A stretch of 64,000 nt of DNA. Source: Serratia entomophila. GTDB lineage: Bacteria; Pseudomonadota; Gammaproteobacteria; Enterobacterales; Enterobacteriaceae. The position numbers and the translations under genes are program-made. This document shows, piece after piece, positions 41,633 to 49,220 of the stretch. Position 1 is the stretch's first letter; every line of letters starts with the position of its first letter. Location: assembly GCF_021462285.1 (NCBI RefSeq), contig NZ_CP082787.1:2046001-2110000 (forward strand). Direction: 5' to 3'. The notes beneath the pieces were generated by a model, which made no database searches, had not been told where the DNA came from, and saw nothing but the letters and a program-made list of their open reading frames with translations.

Positions 41633-41989
41633 TTATAGTGTCACTCTATCCCGTGGGCTAATGCAGATAGAACCGCAACTGGAAAAGACTGCCGGAGCTC
41701 GCGGGGCTAACCCGTTGATCGAATGAAGCTCAAAACCAGCTGCGCCAATGGAAATTTTTAGAGCGCGCATGATAGACGCTGAATGCGTGAATTGAAAGCC
41801 AATCAGGCCCAGATGCTGCGTTTTTCATCATGATAGCGACAAATGACCCTCGTATGACAGCCTAATCAACCGCAGAAACCATCACGGACTTTAATGACTT
41901 TCGTTAAATCTGGTTAAAAATGACCTGACTCAATATTTGATCCGGATCGGTTCCGCATAATGAAACGCGATATTCTGAGGGCCGCAACC
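41633..41989. other. Divergent potA/pepT control region
   Basis: This 357-base AT-rich gap contains no gene. The pepT-proximal part holds FNR-like sites and a -10 candidate; the potA-proximal part has no element I can name. Confidence 0.6.
41920..41961 (+). promoter_or_regulatory. FNR-like pepT promoter
   Basis: ATGACCTGACTCAA (41920-41933) matches the FNR consensus TTGAT-N4-ATCAA at seven of ten positions. It is centred 41.5 bases before the start predicted from -10 CATAAT (41956-41961). A second, better-left-arm site TTGATCCGGATCGG lies at 41937-41950. pepT is FNR-activated in Salmonella and E. coli. Confidence 0.42.
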
Positions 41990-43219
41990 ATGGATAAACT
42001 ACTTGATCGCTTTTTTAACTACGTCTCTTTCGACACCCAATCTAAAGCGAACGTCAAGCATGTGCCGAGTACCGACGGGCAGCTGAAGCTGGCGCGTGCG
42101 CTGCAACAGGAAATGATCGAACTGGGATTTGAGCGGGTATCGCTCAGCGAGCATGGCTGCGTGATGGGCACCTGGCCGGGCAACGTTGCCTGGCCGGTGC
42201 CGGCGATCGGTTTTATCGCCCATCTGGATACTTCGCCTGATTTCAGCGGCAAGCACGTTAACCCGCAAATCGTCGAAAATTATCGCGGCGGCGACATTGC
42301 GCTGGGCATTGGCGACGAAGTGCTGTCGCCGGTGATGTTCCCGATCTTGCATCAGATGCTGGGCCAGACGCTGATCACCGCCGACGGCAAAACGCTGCTC
42401 GGCGCCGACGACAAGGCCGGCATCGCCGAGATCCTCACCGCCATGGTGCGCCTGCGCCAGCGCAAGATCCCGCACGGCGACATTCGCGTGGCCTTTACGC
42501 CGGACGAAGAGGTGGGCAAAGGCGCGCAGCTGTTCGACGTGGCGGCGTTCGACGCCGAGTGGGCTTATACCGTGGACGGCGGCGGCGTGGGCGAGCTGGA
42601 ATGCGAAAATTTCAACGCCGCCTCGGTAACGGTGAAAATCGTCGGCAACGGCGTTCACCCCGGCAGCGCCAAGGGGGTAATGGTCAACGCGCTGTCGCTG
42701 GCCACCCGCATTCACCAGGCGCTGCCCGCCGACCAGGCACCGGAAACCACCGAAGGATATCAGGGTTTTTATCACCTGAGCAGCATCAAGGGGCAGGTGG
42801 AGCGTGCCGAAATGCACTACATTCTGCGCGATTTTGAACGAGAAGGGTTTGAGGCGCGCAAACGCAAGATGCTGGAGGTGGCCCGCCAGGCAGGCCAGGG
42901 CCTGCCGCGTGATTGCTATATCGAAGTGACCATCGAAGACAGCTATTACAATATGCGCGAGCAGGTGGCGGAACACCCGCACGTGATTGCGCTGGCGCAG
43001 CAGGCGATGCGCGATTGCGACATCGAGCCGGTGATGAAACCGATCCGCGGCGGCACCGACGGCGCGCAGCTGTCGTTCCGCGGGCTGCCGTGCCCGAACC
43101 TGTTTACCGGCGGCTATAACTACCACGGCAAGCACGAGTTTATCACGCTGGAGGGCATGGAACAGGCGGTGGCGGTGATCATGCGTATCGCCGCGCTGAC
43201 CGCGGAGCGGGCCAGGTAA
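41990..43219 (+). CDS. pepT: Peptidase T (aminotripeptidase)
   Basis: The 409-residue M20 zinc peptidase removes N-terminal residues from tripeptides. Metal ligands are visible in [45 protein letters not shown], and [14 protein letters not shown] near the end. I start at ATG 41990 ([13 protein letters not shown]) to match E. coli PepT, with GAGGG ahead; ATG 41960 would add ten residues through the promoter. Confidence 0.95.
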   Translation: MDKLLDRFFNYVSFDTQSKANVKHVPSTDGQLKLARALQQEMIELGFERVSLSEHGCVMGTWPGNVAWPVPAIGFIAHLDTSPDFSGKHVNPQIVENYRGGDIALGIGDEVLSPVMFPILHQMLGQTLITADGKTLLGADDKAGIAEILTAMVRLRQRKIPHGDIRVAFTPDEEVGKGAQLFDVAAFDAEWAYTVDGGGVGELECENFNAASVTVKIVGNGVHPGSAKGVMVNALSLATRIHQALPADQAPETTEGYQGFYHLSSIKGQVERAEMHYILRDFEREGFEARKRKMLEVARQAGQGLPRDCYIEVTIEDSYYNMREQVAEHPHVIALAQQAMRDCDIEPVMKPIRGGTDGAQLSFRGLPCPNLFTGGYNYHGKHEFITLEGMEQAVAVIMRIAALTAERAR

Positions 43220-43309
43220 CGGGTGGTTGCAATCGGCATAATTGCTTGCCGCAACAATGCGTTGCTCATAATGTGGATAAGCGATTTTTACCCATAAAGG
43301 AAGCGCCCC

Positions 43310-44398
43310 ATGAGTAGCGAATACCGTATCGACAGCCAAAGCCTCGGGCAGTTCGTTCAGGCTATCTGGCGCCAGGCCGGCAGCACGGCGCGCGAAGCCG
43401 AGCTGGTGGCGGAGCATTTGGTTGCGGCCAACCTGGCCGGGCACGACTCTCACGGCGTGGGTATGATCCCCAGCTATATGGCCTCGCTGGCGGAAGGGCA
43501 GCTGCAGCTCAATCAGCATGCTGAAGTGGTGCGCGACGCCGGGGCGGTATTGACCCTTAACGGCGGCGGCGGTTTCGGCCAGGTGGTGGCCAGCGAAGCG
43601 ATGGCGCAGGGCATTGAACGCGCCGGGCAGCTGGGGCTGGCGGCGGTGGCGTTGCACAACGCGCATCATATCGGCCGCATCGGCCATTGGGCCGAACAGT
43701 GCGCGCGCGCCGGGTTTGTTTCCATTCACTTCGTCAACGTGGTGGGCGATCCCATGGTGGCGCCGTTCGGCGGCAGCGATCGCCGTTTCGGCACCAATCC
43801 GTTTTGCGCCATTTTCCCGCGGCCGGGCCAGGCGCCGCTGCTGCTGGATTTCGCCACCAGCGGCATCGCCTTCGGCAAAACCCGCGTGGCTTACAATAAA
43901 GGGCTGAACGTCGCGCCGGGCTATCTGATTGACCAGCGTGGCCAGCCAACCACCGAACCCAGGGTGATGCACGAACCGCCGTTCGGTTCGCTGCTACCGT
44001 TTGGCGCGCATAAGGGCTATGCGCTGGCGGCGATGTGCGAAATCCTCGGCGGCGCGCTGTCCGGCGGCCGCACTACCCATAACGCGACCTTAAAGGCCGG
44101 CAGCGAGGCGATCTTCAACTGCATGACCACCCTGATCCTCAATCCGCAGGCTTTCGACGCGCCGGCGATGCAGGCTGAGGCCGAGGCGTTTATCGACTGG
44201 GTCAAGGCTTCGCCGCCAAGCGACGGCCAGCCGATTGCGGTGCCGGGCGAATGGGAGCAGGCCAACCGTGCGGCGCGGCTCGCGCAGGGTATCCCGGTGG
44301 ACGCCAATACCTGGCGGCAGATTTGCGCCGCCGCGCAGCAGGCCGGCATGGCGGATGCCGAGCTGGAGGGGTATCGGGCGCAGGCACGGCAGGCGTAA
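43310..44398 (+). CDS. hcxB: Hydroxycarboxylate dehydrogenase B (Ldh/malate dehydrogenase family)
   Basis: The 362-residue NAD(P)-dependent oxidoreductase closely resembles E. coli HcxB (YbiC), with LVAANLAGHDSHGVGMIPSY, the His-containing VALHNAHHIGRIGHWAEQC, and FGTNPFCAIFPR. HcxB reduces 2-oxo acids such as phenylpyruvate. AAGGAAG precedes the ATG. In E. coli ybiC is elsewhere; here it lies between pepT and the bacteriocin locus. Confidence 0.9.
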   Translation: MSSEYRIDSQSLGQFVQAIWRQAGSTAREAELVAEHLVAANLAGHDSHGVGMIPSYMASLAEGQLQLNQHAEVVRDAGAVLTLNGGGGFGQVVASEAMAQGIERAGQLGLAAVALHNAHHIGRIGHWAEQCARAGFVSIHFVNVVGDPMVAPFGGSDRRFGTNPFCAIFPRPGQAPLLLDFATSGIAFGKTRVAYNKGLNVAPGYLIDQRGQPTTEPRVMHEPPFGSLLPFGAHKGYALAAMCEILGGALSGGRTTHNATLKAGSEAIFNCMTTLILNPQAFDAPAMQAEAEAFIDWVKASPPSDGQPIAVPGEWEQANRAARLAQGIPVDANTWRQICAAAQQAGMADAELEGYRAQARQA

Positions 44399-44749
44399 AA
44401 ATCTGCTGACTGTTATCGACTAGTCCAGATCCTCTCACCTAAGGATCGCCGTTATGCAAGAGCCTCAGGGATGCCGCTAACGCGGGTTTCTCCTGAGGCT
44501 GCTGTTCTGGCATATCTCAAATCCACCTGCATTTTGTATCAGCCGCCACACAACCGGCAATTTCGAGCATCGGTTGCTTCCTGGGTGCCTCAGAAGTAAT
44601 TTACTGTGCATGCATACAGTGTTATTTCGTATGTTATCACGGGTTTTACAGCATCGCAGATGAGCGTTCCTGCTCTTGCTCGTCAGGCTTGCCGGGAGGA
44701 TCTGGCGCTGTAAACCGCCACAAAACAGGACGTAGAGAGGGTAACAATC
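44399..44749. other. Intergenic region with SOS box before the bacteriocin locus
   Basis: This 351-base gap contains an inverted repeat at 44461-44500 (AGCCTCAGG with CCTGAGGCT), perhaps ending hcxB transcription. It also holds the LexA box at 44602-44621, followed by a -10-like TATGTT at 44630-44635. No gene is supported in either strand. Confidence 0.6.
44602..44621 (+). promoter_or_regulatory. LexA (SOS) box
   Basis: TACTGTGCATGCATACAGTG has the full CTGT-N8-ACAG core and 15 of 20 matches to the canonical TACTGTATATATATACAGTA. It lies about 130 bases upstream of the fibre gene, the first gene of the bacteriocin locus. Colicin and S-pyocin operons are typically held by LexA in this way. 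No second overlapping box as in many colicin operons is clear. Confidence 0.82.
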
Positions 44750-45904
44750 ATGGCAGAGGAAAAGAAAAGCGCGCAGGTACTTAACGGCGTCAATGACGAC
44801 ATCACCGAGCTCAAATCGCTCACCAGGCTGCGCAAGCGTGTCGTCAGCGACGGTGAAATCGTCTCCACATCGGCTAACGGCTTCCGCCTGGCCACCGGCA
44901 AAACCGGCGTGATGCTGCGTAACGACGGTCAGAACTTTTATATGATGACCACGCCTGAAGGCCAGGCTCAGGACGGTTCGTGGAACGCCTTGCGTCCTTT
45001 CGTCTTCAACCTCGCTTCTGGCAGGGTCGGGTTGCTCAATGGCGTTGATATCTCTGGCGGTGCGATGGTCTCGCATAATGCCGGCATTTCTACGGCCACG
45101 ACCGGCCCGGCGCAGCTTATCAACGGACAAATTTATAACTCCGCACCGGTGCATAGCGATTTCACCAGCGGTAACGTCACCACGACCATGCTGATGGGCA
45201 CCCGTGTTATTCCCGGAAAAGATAATTTTGGGTTGATTTCTTACCGAGACTGGCAGGGAAATTGGAACGAACTCCAGGTCAGAGCCAATGCCGAGCTTTC
45301 GGTGGGGCAATTAACCAAGCGCAATCCCGATGGATGGATTTCAGCACAGGGCAACAAAAGTGTTGATAGCAATACCGGGCGTGTCACCAATGGGTTGCAT
45401 CTGCAAGGCCACCAGGACCGGTATGTCAGCGTATACCACCATGAAATCGTCGGCTCTCATCACAAGCTCGTCTTCCGCGTCGCTAACACCGGGGCAGACG
45501 GCTGGTTCGCTTTCCATAACGACGGTAACGCTTTTGCCAACGGCGCCTGGCATAGCAGTTCCGATGCCCGCATGAAAACCGACATCGAAAAAATTGATGG
45601 CGCATTGGAAAAATTAACCAAAATAAGCGGTTACACCTACCTCAAACAGGGCATTCCCGAAGCCGGGGTGATTGCCCAGGAAGTGGAAGGCGTCTTGCCA
45701 CAGTCGGTGATGCAAACCGAATTGAAGCTGAAAGACGGCAGCGAACTGAAAGATGCCCGCAGCATCAATATCAATGGGGTGGTGGCGCTGCTGGTCGAGG
45801 CGCTTAAGGAAGAGCGAGAGGCCCGGCTTGAAGTCGAGTCCCGGTTGGCCGTGTTGGAAAAAATATTCCCAGCAAATGACGATAATAAACCGACGATTTA
45901 TTAA
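44750..45904 (+). CDS. Fibre-like protein with C-terminal S74 intramolecular chaperone
   Basis: The 384-residue protein has a beta-rich body without a family I can name. A C-terminal S74 self-cleaving chaperone follows: SSDARMKTDIEKIDGALEKL, GYTYLKQGIPEAGVIAQEVE, and a final helical coil (VALLVEALKEEREARLEVES). Ser271 and Lys276 have the spacing of the catalytic dyad of phage endosialidase chaperones, so cutting before Ser271 would leave a 270-residue trimeric product. Phage tail spikes use this domain, yet no other phage genes lie here. It is the first gene after the LexA box and 122 bases ahead of the bacteriocin, so it probably works with that toxin; its role is unknown. Confidence 0.8.
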   Translation: MAEEKKSAQVLNGVNDDITELKSLTRLRKRVVSDGEIVSTSANGFRLATGKTGVMLRNDGQNFYMMTTPEGQAQDGSWNALRPFVFNLASGRVGLLNGVDISGGAMVSHNAGISTATTGPAQLINGQIYNSAPVHSDFTSGNVTTTMLMGTRVIPGKDNFGLISYRDWQGNWNELQVRANAELSVGQLTKRNPDGWISAQGNKSVDSNTGRVTNGLHLQGHQDRYVSVYHHEIVGSHHKLVFRVANTGADGWFAFHNDGNAFANGAWHSSSDARMKTDIEKIDGALEKLTKISGYTYLKQGIPEAGVIAQEVEGVLPQSVMQTELKLKDGSELKDARSININGVVALLVEALKEEREARLEVESRLAVLEKIFPANDDNKPTIY

Positions 45905-46026
45905 ACCTCTCTGAATCGGAAATTAAAGCGCGAATTTAAAATCGCGGGGATTTCCCTGCGTATCGACGCCTATTCGATAGGTAATAATAATTTCTGGTAA
46001 AATTATCATATGAAGGAATCAATAAT

Positions 46027-48090
46027 ATGCCACAGGAACTGAATGGCCATGGCCCGACGGCCGGCGATCCGATGGGCGGAACCGGCGCTAACCTTAATGA
46101 ACGACCCGATAGCGCTACGCCAGGTGGCTCGAACGGTAATGGCGGGCGCGACAGCGGTAATGACAATTCTCAATCGGCCGCATTTCAACGCCAGATGACC
46201 GCCGTGCTGAATGATCCGGCGATTAAAAACATGCTGGCGGATTTGCAAAAGCGAGCTCTGCGCATTAGTCCATCGGCGAAAGTCGAATTAGTCAGTGTAG
46301 ATGCCCGCGGTAAGTTGAGTATAAGCCTTTCGGGTATGCGTCGTGAGCAGTCTCTCGCCGTAGAGATGGCTTTTCAGTCAGTGCGACCGCAAATAGAAAG
46401 AGATTTAATATTTTCATTTACCGCCAGCGAGGGCACAGTAAATGAAAATACGTTTTATTTAGGAAAGATTGAAACCGGCTACCGACTCGGTGATTACGAG
46501 CGAGGACCCAGCGGTAACAATGGTGATGCCAATACGGTGGCTGAAAACAACGTCACGTTTAGTGCTTATTCCTCTGTTCTGCAAGGGAAGATACCACCGG
46601 GCTATTGGCTGGATAACAATAAAGTCATGACTGAGGTTGTGATTGAATATGAGATTAACGGTGGGGGGAAAGGAGACAGTCGGACGGGGTACCGAAAAAC
46701 CACAGTAGAAGTTCCTTCGCTCACCCGTGCTTACCAACAGTGGCAACAGATGCTCAGAGACGTCGCTGAGGAGCAACGTAAAGCCGAAGAGGCCCGCAAA
46801 GCTGAGGAAGCCCGCAAGGCAGAAGAGGCCCGTAAAGCCGAGGAGGCCCGCAAAGCTGAGGAAGCCCGCAAGGCAGAAGAGGCCCGTAAAGCCGAAGAGG
46901 CTCGTAAGGCCGAAGAAGCCCGCAAGGCCGAGCAAGCCCGCAAGGCAGAAGAGGCCAGAAAAGCCCTGTTTGCCAAGGCGGGTATTTTGGACGCCCCGGC
47001 TTACACGCCTGAAAAGGCGAAAGCGGCCACTGCGGCGCTGGCTGCTACAGGTGCCATGGTACTCAACCGCGCCCCAGCGATGCTACAGATGTCGACGGCT
47101 GCACAAGGTGTTATGACGACATCGAGCGAACTGGCCGGCTGGGTATCGAGTGCGTTGTGGCGGGGGGCAACTGAAGTTGGCAGTATACGTTCCGGCACCG
47201 TGGTCGCTGCAGGGTCGGTTCTGGGGGCCTTTGCTCTCGGTTTCTACCCAACTGAAGCCGGAGCGGGCAGTGGCCAGGTTCCAGGGCGTGACGTCAATCT
47301 GTTTGCCCTTCAGGCGAGCCTGGCGGCGGCAGGCACAACGACAATCCAGCCCGGAATGGCCACGGTCGATTTGCCGGTGCGCGGATTTATCACTACTGAC
47401 GATGACGGCAAGCAGAGCGTCAACTTTGTCCGGACGGGCGTTGGCGGCGTATCGCCGAGCGTGCCGGTATTCAGACCGGTTCGTGACGAGCAAACGGGGC
47501 TGGATAAAATCACGCTGCCCGCGATGGCGGGCGTGCCGGCCAGGACGATCCTGATCAATCCGGTGCCGAGCGGGCCGGCCGCGCCGACGCATACCGGCAA
47601 CGGTTCACCGGTGCCCAGCACCCCGGTACATACCGGCACCGGCGTCAGGCAGGCGGACAGCATCGTGGTCACCACCTTCCCGGCGGATGTGGTGCAGGAG
47701 CTGCAAGATTTTATCTTGTGGCAACCGGATGCGCTGGAAACCGGGGTTGAAGCTATCTATGTGATGGCCAGTGATCCGTTGGACTCGGGGCGTTTTACTC
47801 GTCAGCAACTGGATAAAAAGTACAAGCACGCTAGTGATTTTGGTGTTGCGGACACCAGGAAAAACAGAGAGACTCTGACTAAATATCGCGATGCGCTCGA
47901 GGCTCATTTGAAAGATAAGGATACGGTAGAAAAAGGGACTTATAGACGAGAGAAAGGATCTAAGGTGTTTTTCAACTCAAAGACAAATAATGTCGTTGCG
48001 CTTGATAAGAATGGGGTATTTATATCTGGGTGGCATTTAACCCCAGGAACACCACAGTATAATAGCTATATAAGTACAGGGGTTTTATAA
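46027..48090 (+). CDS. Bacteriocin with colicin D-type tRNase domain
   Basis: The 687-residue protein has a Gly/Asn-rich flexible start (residues 1-50), a beta-rich region (about 55-235) and a charged coil of ten KAEEAR units (252-311). A pyocin-S-type central/translocation domain (about 320-580) includes RDVNLFALQASLAAAGTTT and QELQDFILWQPDALETGVEA. The C-terminal domain (about 590-687) matches colicin D nuclease: QLDKKYKHASDFGVADTRKN, EKGTYRREKGSKVFF. His601 corresponds to the catalytic His of colicin D, which cuts tRNA-Arg anticodon loops. The last 300 bases become AT-rich, unlike the rest, suggesting a swapped tip. The stop overlaps the immunity start by one base (TAATG). The receptor and import route are not evident. 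Confidence 0.88.
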   Translation: MPQELNGHGPTAGDPMGGTGANLNERPDSATPGGSNGNGGRDSGNDNSQSAAFQRQMTAVLNDPAIKNMLADLQKRALRISPSAKVELVSVDARGKLSISLSGMRREQSLAVEMAFQSVRPQIERDLIFSFTASEGTVNENTFYLGKIETGYRLGDYERGPSGNNGDANTVAENNVTFSAYSSVLQGKIPPGYWLDNNKVMTEVVIEYEINGGGKGDSRTGYRKTTVEVPSLTRAYQQWQQMLRDVAEEQRKAEEARKAEEARKAEEARKAEEARKAEEARKAEEARKAEEARKAEEARKAEQARKAEEARKALFAKAGILDAPAYTPEKAKAATAALAATGAMVLNRAPAMLQMSTAAQGVMTTSSELAGWVSSALWRGATEVGSIRSGTVVAAGSVLGAFALGFYPTEAGAGSGQVPGRDVNLFALQASLAAAGTTTIQPGMATVDLPVRGFITTDDDGKQSVNFVRTGVGGVSPSVPVFRPVRDEQTGLDKITLPAMAGVPARTILINPVPSGPAAPTHTGNGSPVPSTPVHTGTGVRQADSIVVTTFPADVVQELQDFILWQPDALETGVEAIYVMASDPLDSGRFTRQQLDKKYKHASDFGVADTRKNRETLTKYRDALEAHLKDKDTVEKGTYRREKGSKVFFNSKTNNVVALDKNGVFISGWHLTPGTPQYNSYISTGVL
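46780..46959 (+). repeat. Ten 18-base tandem repeats encoding KAEEAR
   Basis: Ten consecutive 18-base units encode KAEEAR, one reading KAEQAR. Units 1-3 (46780-46833) and 4-6 (46834-46887) are identical except for one base, showing a recent 54-base duplication. The product would be a long charged helix or coiled coil, resembling the TolA stalk. Confidence 0.92.
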
Positions 48091-48362
48091 TGAGTATGAA
48101 ATTAATAGAAATAGCAAGGGATCTTGTAAGCTCAAAGTTAACTGCCGATGATTTTGAGTTGCAGTTCTTTACAATATGGAGGGAGGAAAGCGACTCAGGA
48201 CAGCTAGCGAAGGATAGCCAGCATGTTGGCGAATGCGCGTCAGAGCTTTTTATTCTTGCTGACTGTTATACATCACAGTCGAATCGTAGAGAAAGTGAAC
48301 TAGACGCTGATGGATTAAAAAAGGAAGTGAAAGACACTCTAGAGCGTTTCCATCTTCTTTGA
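48090..48362 (+). CDS. Colicin D-type immunity protein
   Basis: The 90-residue acidic protein resembles colicin D immunity protein (ImmD): IEIARDLVSSKLTADDFELQ, ECASELFILADCY, and a final DGLKKEVKDTLERFHLL. ImmD binds and masks the nuclease active site. The start ATG overlaps the toxin stop, which ensures that toxin and antidote are made together. The gene is AT-rich like the toxin tip. Confidence 0.86.
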   Translation: MSMKLIEIARDLVSSKLTADDFELQFFTIWREESDSGQLAKDSQHVGECASELFILADCYTSQSNRRESELDADGLKKEVKDTLERFHLL

Positions 48363-48486
48363 TTTTTAATTCTAAGATTAGCGACATACGCTAAGCAGTT
48401 TTTTATTGATAGTGTTTTCATCTCCGAATGGAGGATGGATCCAAAAGAATAAAATGGAAATATATATTTTGTTTCGGGGGAGTGGA

Positions 48487-48739
48487 ATGATATTTATTGA
48501 GCTTGAGAAGAAATTCGTGGAAAAATAATAAGCGCGGAGGGTTTTTCTGAGGGCGTTACGATAGGGTGACGTAAATTATATGGTTATGAAGAAAAGATAA
48601 GCAGGTTGATAAATGCAGCGTGTGGGGTATTCTTGCAGACTGTTATAATCCTGTTTCTGATCGATCAGAGTCTGAACTGGACAGAGTGGAGTTAAAGAAA
48701 GAAGTAGTGGCTGTTCTTAATAAATTTAATTTTATCTGA
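48487..48739 (+). pseudogene. Decayed second colicin D-type immunity gene
   Basis: An ATG at 48487 opens MIFIELEKKFVEK and stops. Shifting frame gives KIISAEGFSEGVTIG, which matches the ImmD segment KITAIEFSERI. After another shift, GILADCYNPVSDRSESELDR and VELKKEVVAVLNKFNFI parallel the end of the intact immunity protein. At least two frameshifts and internal loss make it inactive. It is a diverged paralogue rather than a copy of the neighbouring gene. Confidence 0.78.
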
Positions 48740-48899
48740 GTATGGGTTTAACGAGTAGTAAAAATAGTTATCCATTTTTTTATTGAAAATAACACTTGTG
48801 TCCAATAGACGTGAGTCTATTGGGCATTTTCTTTTTCGTAACGATGATAAGGAAGTGAAGAGCTAATTTAATAACGGTTACTCGGCTGCCCTTCAAGGT

Positions 48900-49072
48900 C
48901 CGGCGCCAGGCAGGCGGACAGCATCGTGGTCACCACCTTCCCGGCGGATGCACTGGAAACCGGGGTTGAAGCTATCTATGTGATGGTGCGCAGTCCGAGA
49001 TATACTCCGGGTAAAGTGAGCGGCGAAGGACAGCAAGTGGGGGACAGCTGGTTGAATAATAAAAAATCATAG
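48900..49072 (+). pseudogene. Relic of a second bacteriocin: pyocin-S end joined to a DNase-domain start
   Basis: 48900-48950 repeats 47639-47689 with one mismatch. 48950-48986 repeats 47731-47767 with one mismatch. The 42 bases between are missing, an in-frame deletion between GGATG repeats. The reading continues as VMVRSPRYTPGKVSGEGQQV, then GDSWLNNKKS and a stop. PGK-(x)-GEGQ-x-V-x-x-x-WLNN is the entry into E2/E9-type HNH DNase domains of colicins and S-pyocins. There is no start codon and no catalytic part, so it is a fossil cassette. Confidence 0.75.
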
Positions 49073-49157
49073 GCGCATTCTTTTTGTGGATAAATTGCTG
49101 TCTTGGTAGAAACGTATTGCTGCGCTGTAGAGGCGTTGCCAGCTTTTTGCCCACCCT

Positions 49158-49186
49158 AAAAAAACGGCCCGCATTAGCGGGCCGTT
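49158..49186 (-). terminator. Rho-independent terminator of roxA
   Basis: On the minus strand AACGGCCCGC and GCGGGCCGTT form a stem followed by seven T residues, 35 bases past the roxA stop. Confidence 0.88.
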
Positions 49187-49220
49187 ATGCATGTTCAACA
49201 AAGGCTATAGCCCCGGCAAC

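Noticed and set aside
41999-43972. A 657-codon open frame antisense to pepT and hcxB
   Set aside because: It spans two well-supported genes and their gap, has no recognisable domain, and shows the His/Arg/Gln-rich composition of a shadow frame.
44461-44500. Inverted repeat AGCCTCAGG/CCTGAGGCT as a transposon end
   Set aside because: No transposase, partner end or target duplication. More likely a hairpin after hcxB.
44477-45310. A 277-codon minus-strand frame overlapping the LexA box and the fibre gene
   Set aside because: No family resemblance. The plus-strand fibre gene with its S74 domain explains the region.
45905-46026. Separate SOS box directly before the bacteriocin gene
   Set aside because: The best candidate in this gap (CTGGTAAAATTATCAT) lacks the CAG half. 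The good LexA box is at 44602-44621.
46780-46959. Tandem 18-base units as a CRISPR array
   Set aside because: The units are contiguous without spacers and encode a regular KAEEAR coil in frame.
47662-47676. TonB-box-like DSIVV in the bacteriocin
   Set aside because: It resembles the DSMVV-type box, but lies around residue 548 inside the pyocin-S-type domain rather than in the flexible N-terminus where a TonB box works. Probably a beta strand.
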